Source: Sinorhizobium kostiense
GTDB taxonomy: Bacteria > Pseudomonadota > Alphaproteobacteria > Rhizobiales > Rhizobiaceae
Direction of reading: 5' to 3'
DNA: 64,000 nucleotides
NCBI RefSeq assembly: GCF_017874595.1
Contig: NZ_JAGILA010000001.1
Location: 1,178,001-1,242,000 of the forward strand
In this document: positions 43,211 to 53,267 of the stretch, one piece after another
Layout of the letters: every line of letters starts with the position of its first letter
Position numbering within the stretch: the stretch's first letter is position 1
Notes under the pieces: generated by a model
Seen by the model: only the letters and a program-made list of their open reading frames with translations
Told to the model about the DNA's origin: nothing
Databases searched by the model: none
Position numbers and translations under genes: made by a program

Positions 43211-44047
43211 TCAGCCAAACGCCTGGGCGGCGAGGGCAAAGGTTGTGGCGGTGACGTCGGCGGCGCGTTCGTTGACCGACGTCATCATGACGATGCCGCC
43301 GCCGACATGGGCAAGGCCGCGTTCGGCGAGCCACGGCCCGAGGCCGGTTTCGGCGATCGCATCGACCCGCAGGAACTGCCCGGGCCGCCGAGCGATGAGA
43401 TATGTGATCAATGCCTTGGCGTCTTCGAGATCAGCGGCAACGACCGGTCCGATGACCTCGCCGCGGCCAAACGGTCTGGCGGCCGCGTAACCGCAAACGC
43501 GTCCATCGCGGCGGATCACCGCGAATTCGCCGATCGTTGCGATATTGGCGATAAGGTTGGCGCGGTTTCCGCCGAAGGCGCTACGGTCGAGTTCGGCGAT
43601 GGCTGAAACATCGGCTGGGTTCGCGGGCTCCACTCCCGCAGGAGCGGCTATTCTTCCAACGACGCACTGATGCTGCAGCACGCGCCCCGTCTCCCGGAAG
43701 CCGAACTTCTCGTAAAGCGGCAGGCCCTCCTCCGTCGCCACCAACCGAAGCGGGCGATTACCGGCAATGTGCACGGCGGCGTCCATCAGCCGGCGCCCGA
43801 GTCCACGGCCGCGCATGGTCTCGTCGACAATCACCATATTGATCGTCGCACAGTCCTCTTTGTAAGAGGTGACGAGCACAGTGCCGACGGTCCGATCGCC
43901 CTCGACTGCCACGACGCCTTTGCTGAGGGCGAGCGCCATCTGCCAATCCTCGGGCCGGTGTGGCCAACCCGCCTGCCGTGATAGGCCGACTGCTGCGTCG
44001 AGGTGTTCGGGGCTGAAGGGTATGAGATCGATCTGACGTGTCTGCAT
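43211..44047 (-). CDS. Tandem-GNAT acetyltransferase
   Basis: A 278-residue protein with an N-terminal GNAT domain (acetyl-CoA loop VDETMRGRGLGRRLMDAAV, then LYEKFGFRETGRVLQHQC) and a C-terminal second domain of the GNAT_C/Acetyltransf_18 type (ELDRSAFGGNRANLIANI, AARPFGRGEVIGPVVAADLE). The gene at 55645-56544 encodes a paralogue with the same architecture. It starts divergently from the HAD gene and reads into the aminotransferase gene. Small amine or amino-acid acetylation is likely; substrate unknown. Confidence 0.82.
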   Translation of the reverse strand: MQTRQIDLIPFSPEHLDAAVGLSRQAGWPHRPEDWQMALALSKGVVAVEGDRTVGTVLVTSYKEDCATINMVIVDETMRGRGLGRRLMDAAVHIAGNRPLRLVATEEGLPLYEKFGFRETGRVLQHQCVVGRIAAPAGVEPANPADVSAIAELDRSAFGGNRANLIANIATIGEFAVIRRDGRVCGYAAARPFGRGEVIGPVVAADLEDAKALITYLIARRPGQFLRVDAIAETGLGPWLAERGLAHVGGGIVMMTSVNERAADVTATTFALAAQAFG

Positions 44048-44359
44048 CGCGAATCTTCCTTGCTTCTGCCCTTGAAGTCTGGAGGATCTGGGTCCGGCAG
44101 ATCGTCTGAAGGTCAGGTTCGGCGCGGTATCTTATGGCTTTGCGCACGCAGGCGACCGCATCTTATGCCGGCACGCGCGAGGGCCGCGGGGAACGGAGTC
44201 TGCGACGGATCGAGCGGGGGGACGAAGCTCGCAACCTTCTGCCAAACGCGACTTTCGATACGGCAGATTCTGCTTCGATACTCGCGAAATCAGGTGAGCC
44301 GAGGCGCGGGTCGACGCCTATGATCTTAGTATCCGCTCCCGACCATGAAGGATATGCAC
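44048..44359. other. Divergent promoter region between GNAT and HAD genes
   Basis: About 310 bases without a gene. It should hold the promoters of the minus-strand GNAT-aminotransferase unit and of the plus-strand HAD-oxidase unit. I see no clear operator; a repeated CGGCAGAT-type word (44094, 44262) is the only noticeable feature. Confidence 0.4.
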
Positions 44360-45028
44360 ATGACCACCTTCCGCCCGAAATACATCACCTTCGACTGCTA
44401 CGGCACGCTGACCAACTTCCAGATGGCGGAAGCGGCGCGCGACCTGTACAGCGAGCAGCTGGACGAACCGCGAATGGCGGAGTTCATCAAGAATTTCGCC
44501 GCCTATCGCCTCGATGAGATTTTGGGCGACTGGAAGCCCTATGCCGAGGTGGTGCACAATTCGCTCGAGCGCACGTGTAAGCGTAACGGCATAAAATTCC
44601 GCGAGGAGGCAGCTCGGATGGTCTATGAGCGCGTGCCGACCTGGGGTCCGCATCCGGACGTGCCGGCGGGGCTCGCCAAGGTCGCCAAGGAAATTCCGCT
44701 GGTCATTCTGTCGAATGCCATGAATTCACAGATCATGTCCAATGTCGAAAAGCTCGGCGCGCCATTCCATGCAGTCTATACCGCCGAACAGGCTCAGGCC
44801 TACAAGCCGCGCTTCAAGGCCTTCGAATACTTGCTGGACATGCTGGGTTGCGGCCCGGAAGACATTCTGCACTGCTCTTCCTCCTTCCGCTACGATCTGA
44901 TGTCGGCCCATGACCTCGGCATCAAGAACAAGGTGTGGGTGAACCGCGGTCACGAGCCGGCGAACCCCTACTATGGCTATGTCGAGATCGCCAATATTTC
45001 CGGCCTGCCGGGCGTCGTCGGTCTCTAG
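44360..45028 (+). CDS. HAD-superfamily hydrolase, haloacid dehalogenase type II-like
   Basis: A 222-residue HAD enzyme: motif I ITFDCYGTLTNF (the second aspartate of DxD is replaced by tyrosine, as in dehalogenase-type members), motif II LVILSNAM, motif III lysine in AQAYKPRFKAFEY and motif IV ILHCSSSFRYDLMSAHDLG. ATG 44360 fits the AAGGA seven bases before it; 44345 is an alternative. Such genes often stand beside a FAD amine oxidase, as here, so it may process an intermediate rather than a halogenated acid. Confidence 0.82.
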   Translation: MTTFRPKYITFDCYGTLTNFQMAEAARDLYSEQLDEPRMAEFIKNFAAYRLDEILGDWKPYAEVVHNSLERTCKRNGIKFREEAARMVYERVPTWGPHPDVPAGLAKVAKEIPLVILSNAMNSQIMSNVEKLGAPFHAVYTAEQAQAYKPRFKAFEYLLDMLGCGPEDILHCSSSFRYDLMSAHDLGIKNKVWVNRGHEPANPYYGYVEIANISGLPGVVGL

Positions 45029-45034
45029 CGCATT

Positions 45035-45130
45035 CGCCCGAAAATCGGGTCCGATTTTCGGGCGGCGCGATGGATAGGTTTAAACGCTTGCAGTGCCCTA
45101 TACGCGTCTGAAAAACGCACGGCTTTGTAG
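45035..45130. repeat. RIME-type composite palindromic repeat, copy 3 (variant)
   Basis: A near-perfect palindrome at 45035-45064 (14-bp arms, 2-base centre; GCCCGAAAATCGG with its complement), followed by a module B at 45086-45130 (TAAACGCTTGCAGTGCCC to CGGCTTTGTAG) that aligns with module B of the copy at 9962-10066. It also lies where a terminator after the HAD gene is expected. Confidence 0.65.
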
Positions 45131-45158
45131 AGCGGATGAGGAAAAGGGGCGGTCCGCC

Positions 45159-46433
45159 ATGAAATATGTTTCCTATTGGCACGACAGCGCCCCGGCCTTC
45201 GCCGGGGCAACGCAGGGCCCGGTTGACGGGCACTATGATGTCGCCGTTATCGGCGGCGGCTTCACCGGTCTCGCTGCAGCCCGGCAACTCGCCAAGGCCG
45301 GCGCCAAAGTTGTCGTGCTGGAGGCAGAACGGGTCGGCTGGGGTGCCTCCGGCCGCAATGGCGGACACTTGAACAATGGGCTGGCGCACAGCTACCTCGC
45401 CGCAAAGGCGGAGCTCGGCAAGGAGCGGGCGGTCGCTCTCTATCGGGCGCTCGACGAGTCGATCGACACAATCGAGGCGCTGATCGCCGAGGAGGGGATC
45501 GACTGCAACTTCCGCCGCGCCGGGAAGTTGAAACTCGCTTCCAAACCCCAGCATTTGGCCGCGATTGCCCGCAATTTCGAGGCGGTCAACGCGGAGGTTG
45601 ATCCGGACACCGCACTCTTGCGTGCGGATGACCTTAAAGGAGAGGTTGGCTCCCGCTTCTTCGGCGCGATGCTGTCGAAAAAGAGTGCGATGATGCATAT
45701 GGGGCGCTATGTCGTCGGCCTTGGCGAGGCGGCCAAACGCCACGGCGCCACGATCTTCGAGGGCGCGGCAGTGACGGAGCACCGTGAGAGCGGCGGTCGC
45801 CATCTGTTGAAGACCGCGCGCGGCAGCGCCAGCGCGGATGCAGTCCTTGTAGCCACCGGTGCCTATACGTCTGCCAACTTCGGCTACTTCCGCCGCCGCA
45901 TCATAGCGGTCGGAAGCTTCCTCATTGCCACCCGGCCGCTGACGGATGCGGAAGTCGCGGCCACCATGCCGGGCAACCGCACCTGCGTCACTTCGATGAA
46001 CATCGGCAACTATTTCCGGTTGGCTCCGGACAACCGGCTGATCTTCGGCGGCCGTGCCCGCTTTTCGGCGAGCTCGGACCAACGATCGGATGCGAAAAGC
46101 GGGGCGATTCTCAAGGCGAGCCTGGCCGAGATCTTTCCGCAACTCGCTCATGTCGAGATCGATTATTGTTGGGGCGGCCTTGTCGACATGACCAGAGACC
46201 GCTTCCCGCGTGCCGGCTATCACGATGGCGTGTGGTACGCGATGGGCTACTCCGGCCACGGTGCGCAGCTTTCGACCCATCTCGGCATCATGATGGCGGA
46301 CGCGATCCTCGGCAGGCCGGACCGCAACCCGCTAAAGGGCCTCGAATGGCCGGCCGTACCGGGACATTTCGGTAAACCGTGGTTCCTGCCGATGGTCGGC
46401 ATGTATTACAAAATGCTGGACAGGATCCAGTAA
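45159..46433 (+). CDS. FAD-dependent amine oxidoreductase, PuuB-like
   Basis: A 424-residue flavoprotein of the gamma-glutamylputrescine oxidase group. N-terminal SYWHDSA precedes the FAD motif VAVIGGGFTGLAAARQLAKAG (slightly shortened here), then GWGASGRNGGHLNNGLAHSY; the C-terminal block MGYSGHGAQLSTHLG completes the cofactor site. The tryptophan-containing YWxDSA start is typical of PuuB-like proteins. The ATG at 45159 is used, since the region before it is repeat sequence. It probably oxidises an amine or N-modified amine to an aldehyde, which the aldehyde dehydrogenases encoded downstream could take on. Confidence 0.82.
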   Translation: MKYVSYWHDSAPAFAGATQGPVDGHYDVAVIGGGFTGLAAARQLAKAGAKVVVLEAERVGWGASGRNGGHLNNGLAHSYLAAKAELGKERAVALYRALDESIDTIEALIAEEGIDCNFRRAGKLKLASKPQHLAAIARNFEAVNAEVDPDTALLRADDLKGEVGSRFFGAMLSKKSAMMHMGRYVVGLGEAAKRHGATIFEGAAVTEHRESGGRHLLKTARGSASADAVLVATGAYTSANFGYFRRRIIAVGSFLIATRPLTDAEVAATMPGNRTCVTSMNIGNYFRLAPDNRLIFGGRARFSASSDQRSDAKSGAILKASLAEIFPQLAHVEIDYCWGGLVDMTRDRFPRAGYHDGVWYAMGYSGHGAQLSTHLGIMMADAILGRPDRNPLKGLEWPAVPGHFGKPWFLPMVGMYYKMLDRIQ

Positions 46434-46457
46434 GGGGCTCCCTGCCTGCTTTCCGGT

Positions 46458-47456
<999 letters not shown>

Positions 47457-47558
47457 GGCATCCTCTTCTGTTGTGAAGCGATGCTCACCAACATGCCACC
47501 GGACGCTTGGCGATCAGAACCCTCGAATTCGCAAGGTGTTTTTCAGATTTGAAAAATC

Positions 47559-49016
47559 CTACTCCAGCCCACCGATGTGGAAGCTCTTCATCTCCAGATA
47601 TTCCTCGATGCCGGCCTGTGCGCCCTCGCGCCCGAGCCCCGACTGCTTGACGCCGCCGAAGGGCGCGACTTCGGTCGAGATCGCGCCGGTGTTGAGGCCG
47701 ATCATGCCGAACTCGAGCGCTTCCCCAACGCGCCAGGAACGCTTCAGGCTCTCCGTGAAGAAATAGGCGGCGAGACCGTACGGTGTGCCGTTGGCAATGG
47801 CGATTGCCTCTTCTTCCGTTTCGAAGCGGAAGAGGGGGGCGACGGGGCCGAAGGTCTCTTCGCTCGCGAGCAGCATGTCCGTCGTCGCGCCGGTCAAGAC
47901 GATCGGGGCCGTATACTGCTGGCCGTCCGGCACAGCGTTGCCGCGCGCCGCAACCTTCGCGCCCTTGGCGAGAGCGTCCTCGACATGTCGGTCGATCTTC
48001 TCGATCGCCGCCGCGTTGATCATCGGGCCGATCGCAATTCCGGGCTCGGTGCCCGGCCCGACCTTCATGGCGTTGACGCGGGCGCCGAGCTTCTCGGCGA
48101 AGGCGTCGTAAACGCCGGCCTGCACCAGGATGCGGTTGGCGCAGACGCAGGTCTGGCCGCCATTGCGGAACTTTGAGGCGATCGCGCCCTCAACGGCGAG
48201 ATCGAGATCGGCATCGTCGAAGACGATGAACGGTGCGTTGCCGCCGAGTTCGAGGGAGAGCCGCTTGACGCTGTCGGCGGCGCCGCGCATCAACAGCGAC
48301 CCGACGCGCGTCGAGCCGGTGAAGGAGATCTTGCGTACCGTCTCGTTCGCCATGAATTCGTTACCGATCGCCGTCGGCATGCCGGTAACGATGTTGATGA
48401 CGCCGGCCGGAATGCCGGCGCGCTCTGCCAGCACGCCGAGGGCGAGCGCCGAAAAGGGCGTGAACTCCGAGGGCTTAATGACAACCGTGCAACCGGCAGC
48501 GAGCGCCGGCGCCACCTTGCGGGTGATCATCGCGTTCGGGAAATTCCATGGTGTGACGATGGCGCAGACGCCGACCGCTTCCTTGAGCACGATGATGCGC
48601 CGATCCGGTGTGGGCGAGGGGATCGTGTGGCCGCCGATGCGGCGCGCTTCCTCGGCGAACCATTTGACGAAGGATGCGCCATAGCGGATCTCGCCGCGCG
48701 ATTCGTCGAGCGGCTTTCCTTGCTCGAGGGTGAGGAGTAGCGCCAGATCTTCGAGGTTCTCGATCATCAGCGCGTACCATCGTTCGAGCAGGGCGGCTCG
48801 CTCGGCGTGCGTTCTTTTCTTCCAGGGACCGAAGGCGGCGTTGGCCGCCTCGATCGCGGCGCGCGTTTCGGCGGTTCCCATGTCCGGAACCGTGCCGAGA
48901 GTCGTTTGGCTTGCCGGGTCGTTGACTTCAACGACCACGCCCGACACTGCGTCGATCCATTTGCCGTCGATCAGCGCGGACTGGCGGAAAAGATCGCGAT
49001 CTTTCAAGCTCTGCAT
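47559..49016 (-). CDS. gabD: NAD(P)-dependent succinate-semialdehyde dehydrogenase
   Basis: A 485-residue aldehyde dehydrogenase. Catalytic glutamate in LSLELGGNAPFI, catalytic cysteine in NGGQTCVCANR, NAD motif FTGSTRVGSLL and TPWNFPNAMITRKVAPALAA. The second cysteine two residues after the catalytic one (CVC) is typical of bacterial GabD. ATG 49016 with AGGGAAAATATC is chosen; ATG 49031 is five codons longer. It follows the TtuC-like gene by about 17 bases. It would convert succinate semialdehyde (from GABA or putrescine) to succinate. Confidence 0.9.
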   Translation of the reverse strand: MQSLKDRDLFRQSALIDGKWIDAVSGVVVEVNDPASQTTLGTVPDMGTAETRAAIEAANAAFGPWKKRTHAERAALLERWYALMIENLEDLALLLTLEQGKPLDESRGEIRYGASFVKWFAEEARRIGGHTIPSPTPDRRIIVLKEAVGVCAIVTPWNFPNAMITRKVAPALAAGCTVVIKPSEFTPFSALALGVLAERAGIPAGVINIVTGMPTAIGNEFMANETVRKISFTGSTRVGSLLMRGAADSVKRLSLELGGNAPFIVFDDADLDLAVEGAIASKFRNGGQTCVCANRILVQAGVYDAFAEKLGARVNAMKVGPGTEPGIAIGPMINAAAIEKIDRHVEDALAKGAKVAARGNAVPDGQQYTAPIVLTGATTDMLLASEETFGPVAPLFRFETEEEAIAIANGTPYGLAAYFFTESLKRSWRVGEALEFGMIGLNTGAISTEVAPFGGVKQSGLGREGAQAGIEEYLEMKSFHIGGLE

Positions 49017-49033
49017 GATATTTTCCCTCATGA

Positions 49034-50077
49034 TCAGTCGAGCGCAGCGAGCACCGCTGCTGCTATGGTTTCCGTCCTGTCCTTGCCGGGTACAGTGCCG
49101 ATGCCACGGGCGGTGGTCTTCTCGAGCGCGCCGATGATAGTCTGCGCTGCGTTCTTTTCTCCGAGATGCTCGAGCATCATCGCGCCAGACCAGATGGCGG
49201 CGATGGGGTTGGCAATGCCGAGATGGGCGATGTCGGGGGCGGAGCCGTGCACCGGCTCGAACATCGATGGAGCGCTTCGGTCCGGATTGATGTTGGCCGA
49301 GGCTGCAAAACCGAGACCACCTTGGATGGCTGCGCCGAGATCGGTCAAGATGTCACCGAAGAGATTCGAGGCGACGACGACGTCGAGGCTTTCCGGCGCC
49401 ATCACCATGCGCGCGGCCATGGCATCGATGTGGTAGCTAGCAACATCGACATCAGGGTATTCGGCGGCGAGCTTGTGTGTGATCTCGTCCCAGAACACCA
49501 TGGAGTATTTCTGCGCATTCGACTTGGTCACCGAAGCGAGCTTGCCCCGGCGCGCCCGCGCCTGTTCGAAGCCGAAGCGAAGGATCCTTTCGACGCCAGT
49601 GCGGGTGAAGATGGAGGTCTCGACCGCCACCTCGTCCGTCGTTCCCTGATGGACGCGGCCGCCGGCACCGGAATACTCGCCCTCGGTGTTTTCGCGAATG
49701 CAGAGGATGTCGAAGTTCTCGGCCCTGAGCGGTCCGCGCACGCCCGGCAGCAGCCGGTGCGGCCGAATATTCGCATATTGCACGAAGGCCTTGCGGATTG
49801 GCAGCAGCAGCCCGTGCAGCGAAACGGAATCCGGTACCTCGGCGGGCCAGCCGACAGCCCCGAGCAGGATCGCGTCGAACCGGCGCAGTGTCTCGATGCC
49901 GTCCGGCGGCATCATCGCGCCGGTCTCCTTGTAGAAGGCACAGGACCAGGGAAAGGGGGTACCGTTGAGTGTAAATCCGGAATGCCTGGCAACGGTCGAC
50001 AGGACCTGCCACGCCGCGTCGGTTACGTCGCGGCCAACGCCGTCGCCAGGGATGAGAGCTATGGAATAGGATGTCAT
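49034..50077 (-). CDS. ttuC: Tartrate/D-malate dehydrogenase (decarboxylating)
   Basis: A 347-residue beta-decarboxylating dehydrogenase of the isopropylmalate/isocitrate family. IALIPGDGVGRDV starts the protein; the substrate-determining helix reads GWPAEVPDSVSLHGLLLPIR, as in TtuC/DmlA rather than LeuB; metal ligands are in SNLFGDILTDLG, and the adenine site is EPVHGSAPDIA. GGGGAGATTCA precedes the ATG. It stands between two aldehyde dehydrogenase genes on the same strand. D-malate, tartrate or a related 2-hydroxy-dicarboxylate is the likely substrate. Confidence 0.88.
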   Translation of the reverse strand: MTSYSIALIPGDGVGRDVTDAAWQVLSTVARHSGFTLNGTPFPWSCAFYKETGAMMPPDGIETLRRFDAILLGAVGWPAEVPDSVSLHGLLLPIRKAFVQYANIRPHRLLPGVRGPLRAENFDILCIRENTEGEYSGAGGRVHQGTTDEVAVETSIFTRTGVERILRFGFEQARARRGKLASVTKSNAQKYSMVFWDEITHKLAAEYPDVDVASYHIDAMAARMVMAPESLDVVVASNLFGDILTDLGAAIQGGLGFAASANINPDRSAPSMFEPVHGSAPDIAHLGIANPIAAIWSGAMMLEHLGEKNAAQTIIGALEKTTARGIGTVPGKDRTETIAAAVLAALD

Positions 50078-50183
50078 TGAATCTCCCCGAGCAGGTTTCG
50101 GAAGGCGGGCAGCGCCTCACCGAAAGAACCTGCGACAAAACTAAACATAAGCGGACGGAGCGTGGACGAGGCCACGCAAGTCC

Positions 50184-51647
50184 CTAGAGGCTGATGAGCA
50201 CGCTCTTGCTTTTGCGGTTGGCATGATAGGCCTCGCGGCCGAGGTCCTTTCCGATGCCGGAGCGCTTGTAGCCGCCGGTCGGCAGGATGTGGTCGCGCGA
50301 GCGGCTGTAGCGATTGACCCAGACGGTGCCGGCCTGGAGTTTGCGCGTAAGACGCACCGCTCGCGAGAGGTCTCGGGTGAAAAGGCCTGCGGCAAGGCCG
50401 TAGGTCGGATGATCGGCGAGCGCCAAAGCCTCTTCCTCGTCGGCGAAGGTCTGCATGGTGAGCACCGGTCCGAAGATCTCTTCGATGATCGCTGGCGAGC
50501 GCGCATCGCGGACGGCCATCAGCGTCGGCTGATAGAAATAGCCCGGCGCATCCATTTGACGGCCGCCGAGCAGGCATTCGCCGCCTGCCGACACGGCCGC
50601 CTCGACGATGCCGTGGATCCGGCTCAACTGCCGCTTCGAGATGATGGGCGAGTATTCACTCGTCTCGTCCCAGGTCGGGCCTGCCTTCGCAGTCTTCATG
50701 CGCGCAACGATCGCCTCGGCGAGTGGCGCGGCGACGCTCTCCTCGACGATCAGCCGCGATCCCGCGACGCAGGCCTGGCCGGCATTCGAAAGCATGCTCT
50801 GGGCGATTGCCGCAGCAGCTTTGTCGATGTCGGCATCGGCGAAGACCAGTTGCGGGCTCTTTCCGCCGAGTTCAAGTGTCATGGGCTTGACGCCGGTGCG
50901 GGCGATATTGGCCATGATCGCGGCGCCGGCGCCGGTCGAGCCGGTGAAGCTTACTTTTGCTATGTCCGGGTGACCGGTGATCGCGTTGCCGGTCACCGGT
51001 CCATCGCCGAGCACGATATTGATAAGGCCGGCCGGGATGCCGGCGCGGATTGCGAGTTCGGCAAGGTAAACGGTAGAAAACGGCGTCATTTCCGATGGTT
51101 TCAGCACCACCGCGTTGCCCGCGGCAAGCGCCGGTCCGAGCTTCCAAGCGGCCATTGAAACAGGAAAGTTCCAGGGCGTTATGGCGCCCACGACGCCATA
51201 GGGTTCGGTCATGATCATGCCGAGGTTGCTCTCGTCGGTCGGCACGAGGTCGCTGCCTTCCTTGTCTGCAAATTCGGCGAAGAAGCGGATCTGCTCGGCG
51301 CTGACGGCGATGTCGCCGGCGACGAGATGACCAACGGGGCGGGTCGACGAAAGCGCTTCCAGCTTGGCGAGGGTTTCCGCTTCCTTTTCGATGAGGTCGG
51401 CCCAGCGCTGCAGCGCGACCGTGCGTTCGCGCGGTCGTACGCCGCCCCAGTTGCTCGCCTTCAACGCCTTCTTGGCGGTCTCCACGGCGCGGTCGACGAG
51501 GGCCTCGTCTGCAAGCGGACAGCCCCCATAGGCCTTGCCATCGGACGGCCGATGCATGTCGATGACGCCTTCGGCGGCCACCAACCGGTCACCGATGAAG
51601 TGTCCGATGGGAAGGGGAATTCTGTCTGGGTCGAAGCTGAGTGTCAT
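50184..51647 (-). CDS. Aldehyde dehydrogenase
   Basis: A 487-residue NAD(P)-dependent dehydrogenase: ITPWNFPVSMAAWKLGPALA, FTGSTGAGAAIM, catalytic glutamate in LELGGKSPQLV and cysteine in NAGQACVAGSR. The start at 51647 is preferred over 51707 because CGAGGACGTACCG lies before it. It is the first gene of the run ALDH-ttuC-gabD-AKR on the minus strand. Closest in style to PuuC/betaine-aldehyde-type enzymes; exact substrate unknown. Confidence 0.87.
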   Translation of the reverse strand: MTLSFDPDRIPLPIGHFIGDRLVAAEGVIDMHRPSDGKAYGGCPLADEALVDRAVETAKKALKASNWGGVRPRERTVALQRWADLIEKEAETLAKLEALSSTRPVGHLVAGDIAVSAEQIRFFAEFADKEGSDLVPTDESNLGMIMTEPYGVVGAITPWNFPVSMAAWKLGPALAAGNAVVLKPSEMTPFSTVYLAELAIRAGIPAGLINIVLGDGPVTGNAITGHPDIAKVSFTGSTGAGAAIMANIARTGVKPMTLELGGKSPQLVFADADIDKAAAAIAQSMLSNAGQACVAGSRLIVEESVAAPLAEAIVARMKTAKAGPTWDETSEYSPIISKRQLSRIHGIVEAAVSAGGECLLGGRQMDAPGYFYQPTLMAVRDARSPAIIEEIFGPVLTMQTFADEEEALALADHPTYGLAAGLFTRDLSRAVRLTRKLQAGTVWVNRYSRSRDHILPTGGYKRSGIGKDLGREAYHANRKSKSVLISL

Positions 51648-52035
51648 CGGTACGTCCTCGGCATGGGCTCGAGGCAATATTAGCCGGGCATTGAGAGCAG
51701 CAAGCATCGACTGGCAATGCCGGGACGGCGGAAAATTACGTTTTCGGCAACGCGACAGTCAAATCTTCGGCAGGATCGGCCAGGCAAGCATGATCAGAAG
51801 AGGGAGTGATGCCCGGATATCGCCCCTGGCGGCGCGGACGGTAAAGAGCGCCCCATGGATTGTTGCGACGGAGGCGAGCGTTTGGAAGGCCACCGGCATT
51901 GATCGACAAAATGGGTAAGACCTGCTGGTCCTCGCGGAACAGTATGCGAGGTTCGACTTGGGAGCGCTTGTCAGAACGGCGAGTGGCGGAGGCAGGAGAA
52001 ATGCGCGGCCACCTGTCGTCAGGTTGGCCGCACCA
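51648..52035. other. Non-coding stretch upstream of the aldehyde dehydrogenase gene
   Basis: About 390 bases with no supported gene. A minus-strand 46-codon frame (51759-51899) has a hydrophobic C-terminus (SLPLLIMLAWPILPKI) but no ribosome site. The promoter of the ALDH-ttuC-gabD unit should lie in the left part. Confidence 0.4.
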
Positions 52036-52139
52036 TTACAGCGTCGCGCGTCTGATCAGACCCGCAAGAATAGCTGGAGCGCTTTGACTTGCTGCATGTC
52101 TCTTGTCCTTGAATCGGGTCGATTCGGAGAGACATGCAG
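52036..52139. repeat. RIME-type composite palindromic repeat, copy 2 (inverse orientation)
   Basis: Module A with perfect 11-bp arms (52092-52102 and 52129-52139, CTGCATGTCTC) and module B at 52036-52085. In reverse complement it aligns along its whole length with the copy at 9962-10066. It lies directly downstream of the bfr stop codon. Confidence 0.8.
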
Positions 52140-52148
52140 TGGGCTCGA

Positions 52149-52634
52149 TCATTCGGCGCTTTCAGCGGAGTCCGCGTTGAGCAGGCCGTATTTTTCGACG
52201 CCGAGCTTGTCAAGGAGCTCTAGCTGCGTTTCCAGGAAGTCGATGTGGCCCTCCTCGTCTGCGAGCAACTCCTCAAAAAGCTTCATCGATACGTAGTCAC
52301 CGGCCTGATTACAGATGTCACGCGAAGCTTTGTAGGAGGTTCGTGCGTCGTACTCACCGGCAAGATCGGCCTCCAAGACTTCCTTGATGTTCTGCCCAAT
52401 ACGCAATGGGGCCACCGTCTGAAGGTTCGGATGCCCCTCGAGGAAGATGATGCGCGCGACCAGCTTGTCGGCGTGCTGCATTTCTTCGATCGATTCGGCG
52501 CGCTCTTTCTTGGCAAGCTTTGTATAGCCCCAGTCTTCGAGCAGGCGGTAATGCAGCCAATATTGGTTTACCGCTCCGAGTTCCAGGAATAGTGCTTCGT
52601 TGAGCCGCTCGATGACTTGGGGATCACCCTTCAT
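52149..52634 (-). CDS. bfr: Bacterioferritin
   Basis: A 161-residue heme-containing ferritin that forms a 24-subunit iron-storage shell in the cytoplasm. The ferroxidase ligands E18, E51 and H54 and the heme ligand M52 (in [10 protein letters not shown]) are all in the expected positions, and [15 protein letters not shown] supplies the last two metal ligands. ATG 52634 with AAGGACCTATATC is chosen over an upstream ATG. An Irr-type ICE box lies 70-86 bases upstream of the start, so iron-dependent control is likely. Confidence 0.95.
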   Translation of the reverse strand: MKGDPQVIERLNEALFLELGAVNQYWLHYRLLEDWGYTKLAKKERAESIEEMQHADKLVARIIFLEGHPNLQTVAPLRIGQNIKEVLEADLAGEYDARTSYKASRDICNQAGDYVSMKLFEELLADEEGHIDFLETQLELLDKLGVEKYGLLNADSAESAE

Positions 52635-52703
52635 GATATAGGTCCTTCTAGCGAGGTTGAGCACCTAGCAAATAGCTTCGACCAATGCGTTTGTCGAGTG
52701 CTT

Positions 52704-52720
52704 TTTAGAACGATTCTAAC
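52704..52720. promoter_or_regulatory. Irr iron-control element (ICE) upstream of bfr
   Basis: TTTAGAA-CGA-TTCTAAC matches the rhizobial Irr box TTTAGAA-N3-TTCTAAA with one mismatch at the last base. Irr represses iron-storage genes under iron limitation in Rhizobiales, so this placement in front of bfr is the expected one. Confidence 0.8.
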
Positions 52721-52744
52721 GTGTACACAGGAAGGCTGAATCGG

Positions 52745-52795
52745 ATCTCGGAAAGGCTCTAAGGCGCGTGCGGCTCCTCAGACGCGCAAAGATCG
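52745..52795. repeat. Possible degenerate RIME module B
   Basis: Read on the minus strand, CGATCTTTGCGCGTCTGAGG followed by CCGCACGCGCC resembles module B of the repeats at 10018-10066 and 52036-52085. Partial and weak. Confidence 0.35.
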
Positions 52796-52889
52796 TTTCC
52801 GAACATCAGTGTCGGTCTCCAGGGCAAAGGACTCGCAGCCAGCCGTCGAGCGTTGCTGCGAAGACGGCGTGTCTCGCGCGCGACGCCGG

Positions 52890-53243
52890 TCACATCACCG
52901 TAACGTAGATCTTGCGGACCGTCTCGATGGTCTTCCACACGCCGACGAAGCCGGGCTTCATGATAAAACTGTCCCCGGCCTTGTAGACGACCGGGTCGCC
53001 ATCTTCAGGCGTGATCTCAACGACGCCGGCAAGGATATGGCAGAATTCGAAGGTTTCGCCCTTGATCGAGCGCGTCTCGCCTGGGGTCGCTTCCCAGATG
53101 CCGGTATGGATCATCTCGCCGCGGGCGACGTCCTGCGCCCAGGTCTTGAACGACGGGTTCCCGGTGATGAGGCGTTCGGGAAGCGGCGTTGATTCGCGCG
53201 GGGCGAAGGCGGGGTTCGTATCGATCGTCTTCAATAGGGTCAT
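52890..53243 (-). CDS. Cupin-domain protein
   Basis: A 117-residue single-domain cupin (Cupin_3 type). It has GIWEATPGETRSIKGETFEF and ITPEDGDPVVYKAGDSFIMKPG, the two cupin motifs, but few metal-binding histidines (one in EFCHILAG), as in cupins of the EutQ-like/UGlyAH-like small group. It follows ghrA by 24 bases on the same strand. Function unknown; it often accompanies catabolic operons for amino-acid derivatives. Confidence 0.82.
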   Translation of the reverse strand: MTLLKTIDTNPAFAPRESTPLPERLITGNPSFKTWAQDVARGEMIHTGIWEATPGETRSIKGETFEFCHILAGVVEITPEDGDPVVYKAGDSFIMKPGFVGVWKTIETVRKIYVTVM

Positions 53244-53267
53244 GTTTTACCTTTCCTGAGCATGGAA

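Noticed and set aside
51759-51899. A 46-codon minus-strand frame with hydrophobic C-terminus
   Set aside because: No ribosome site and no recognisable family. It could be a transporter remnant, but this cannot be supported.
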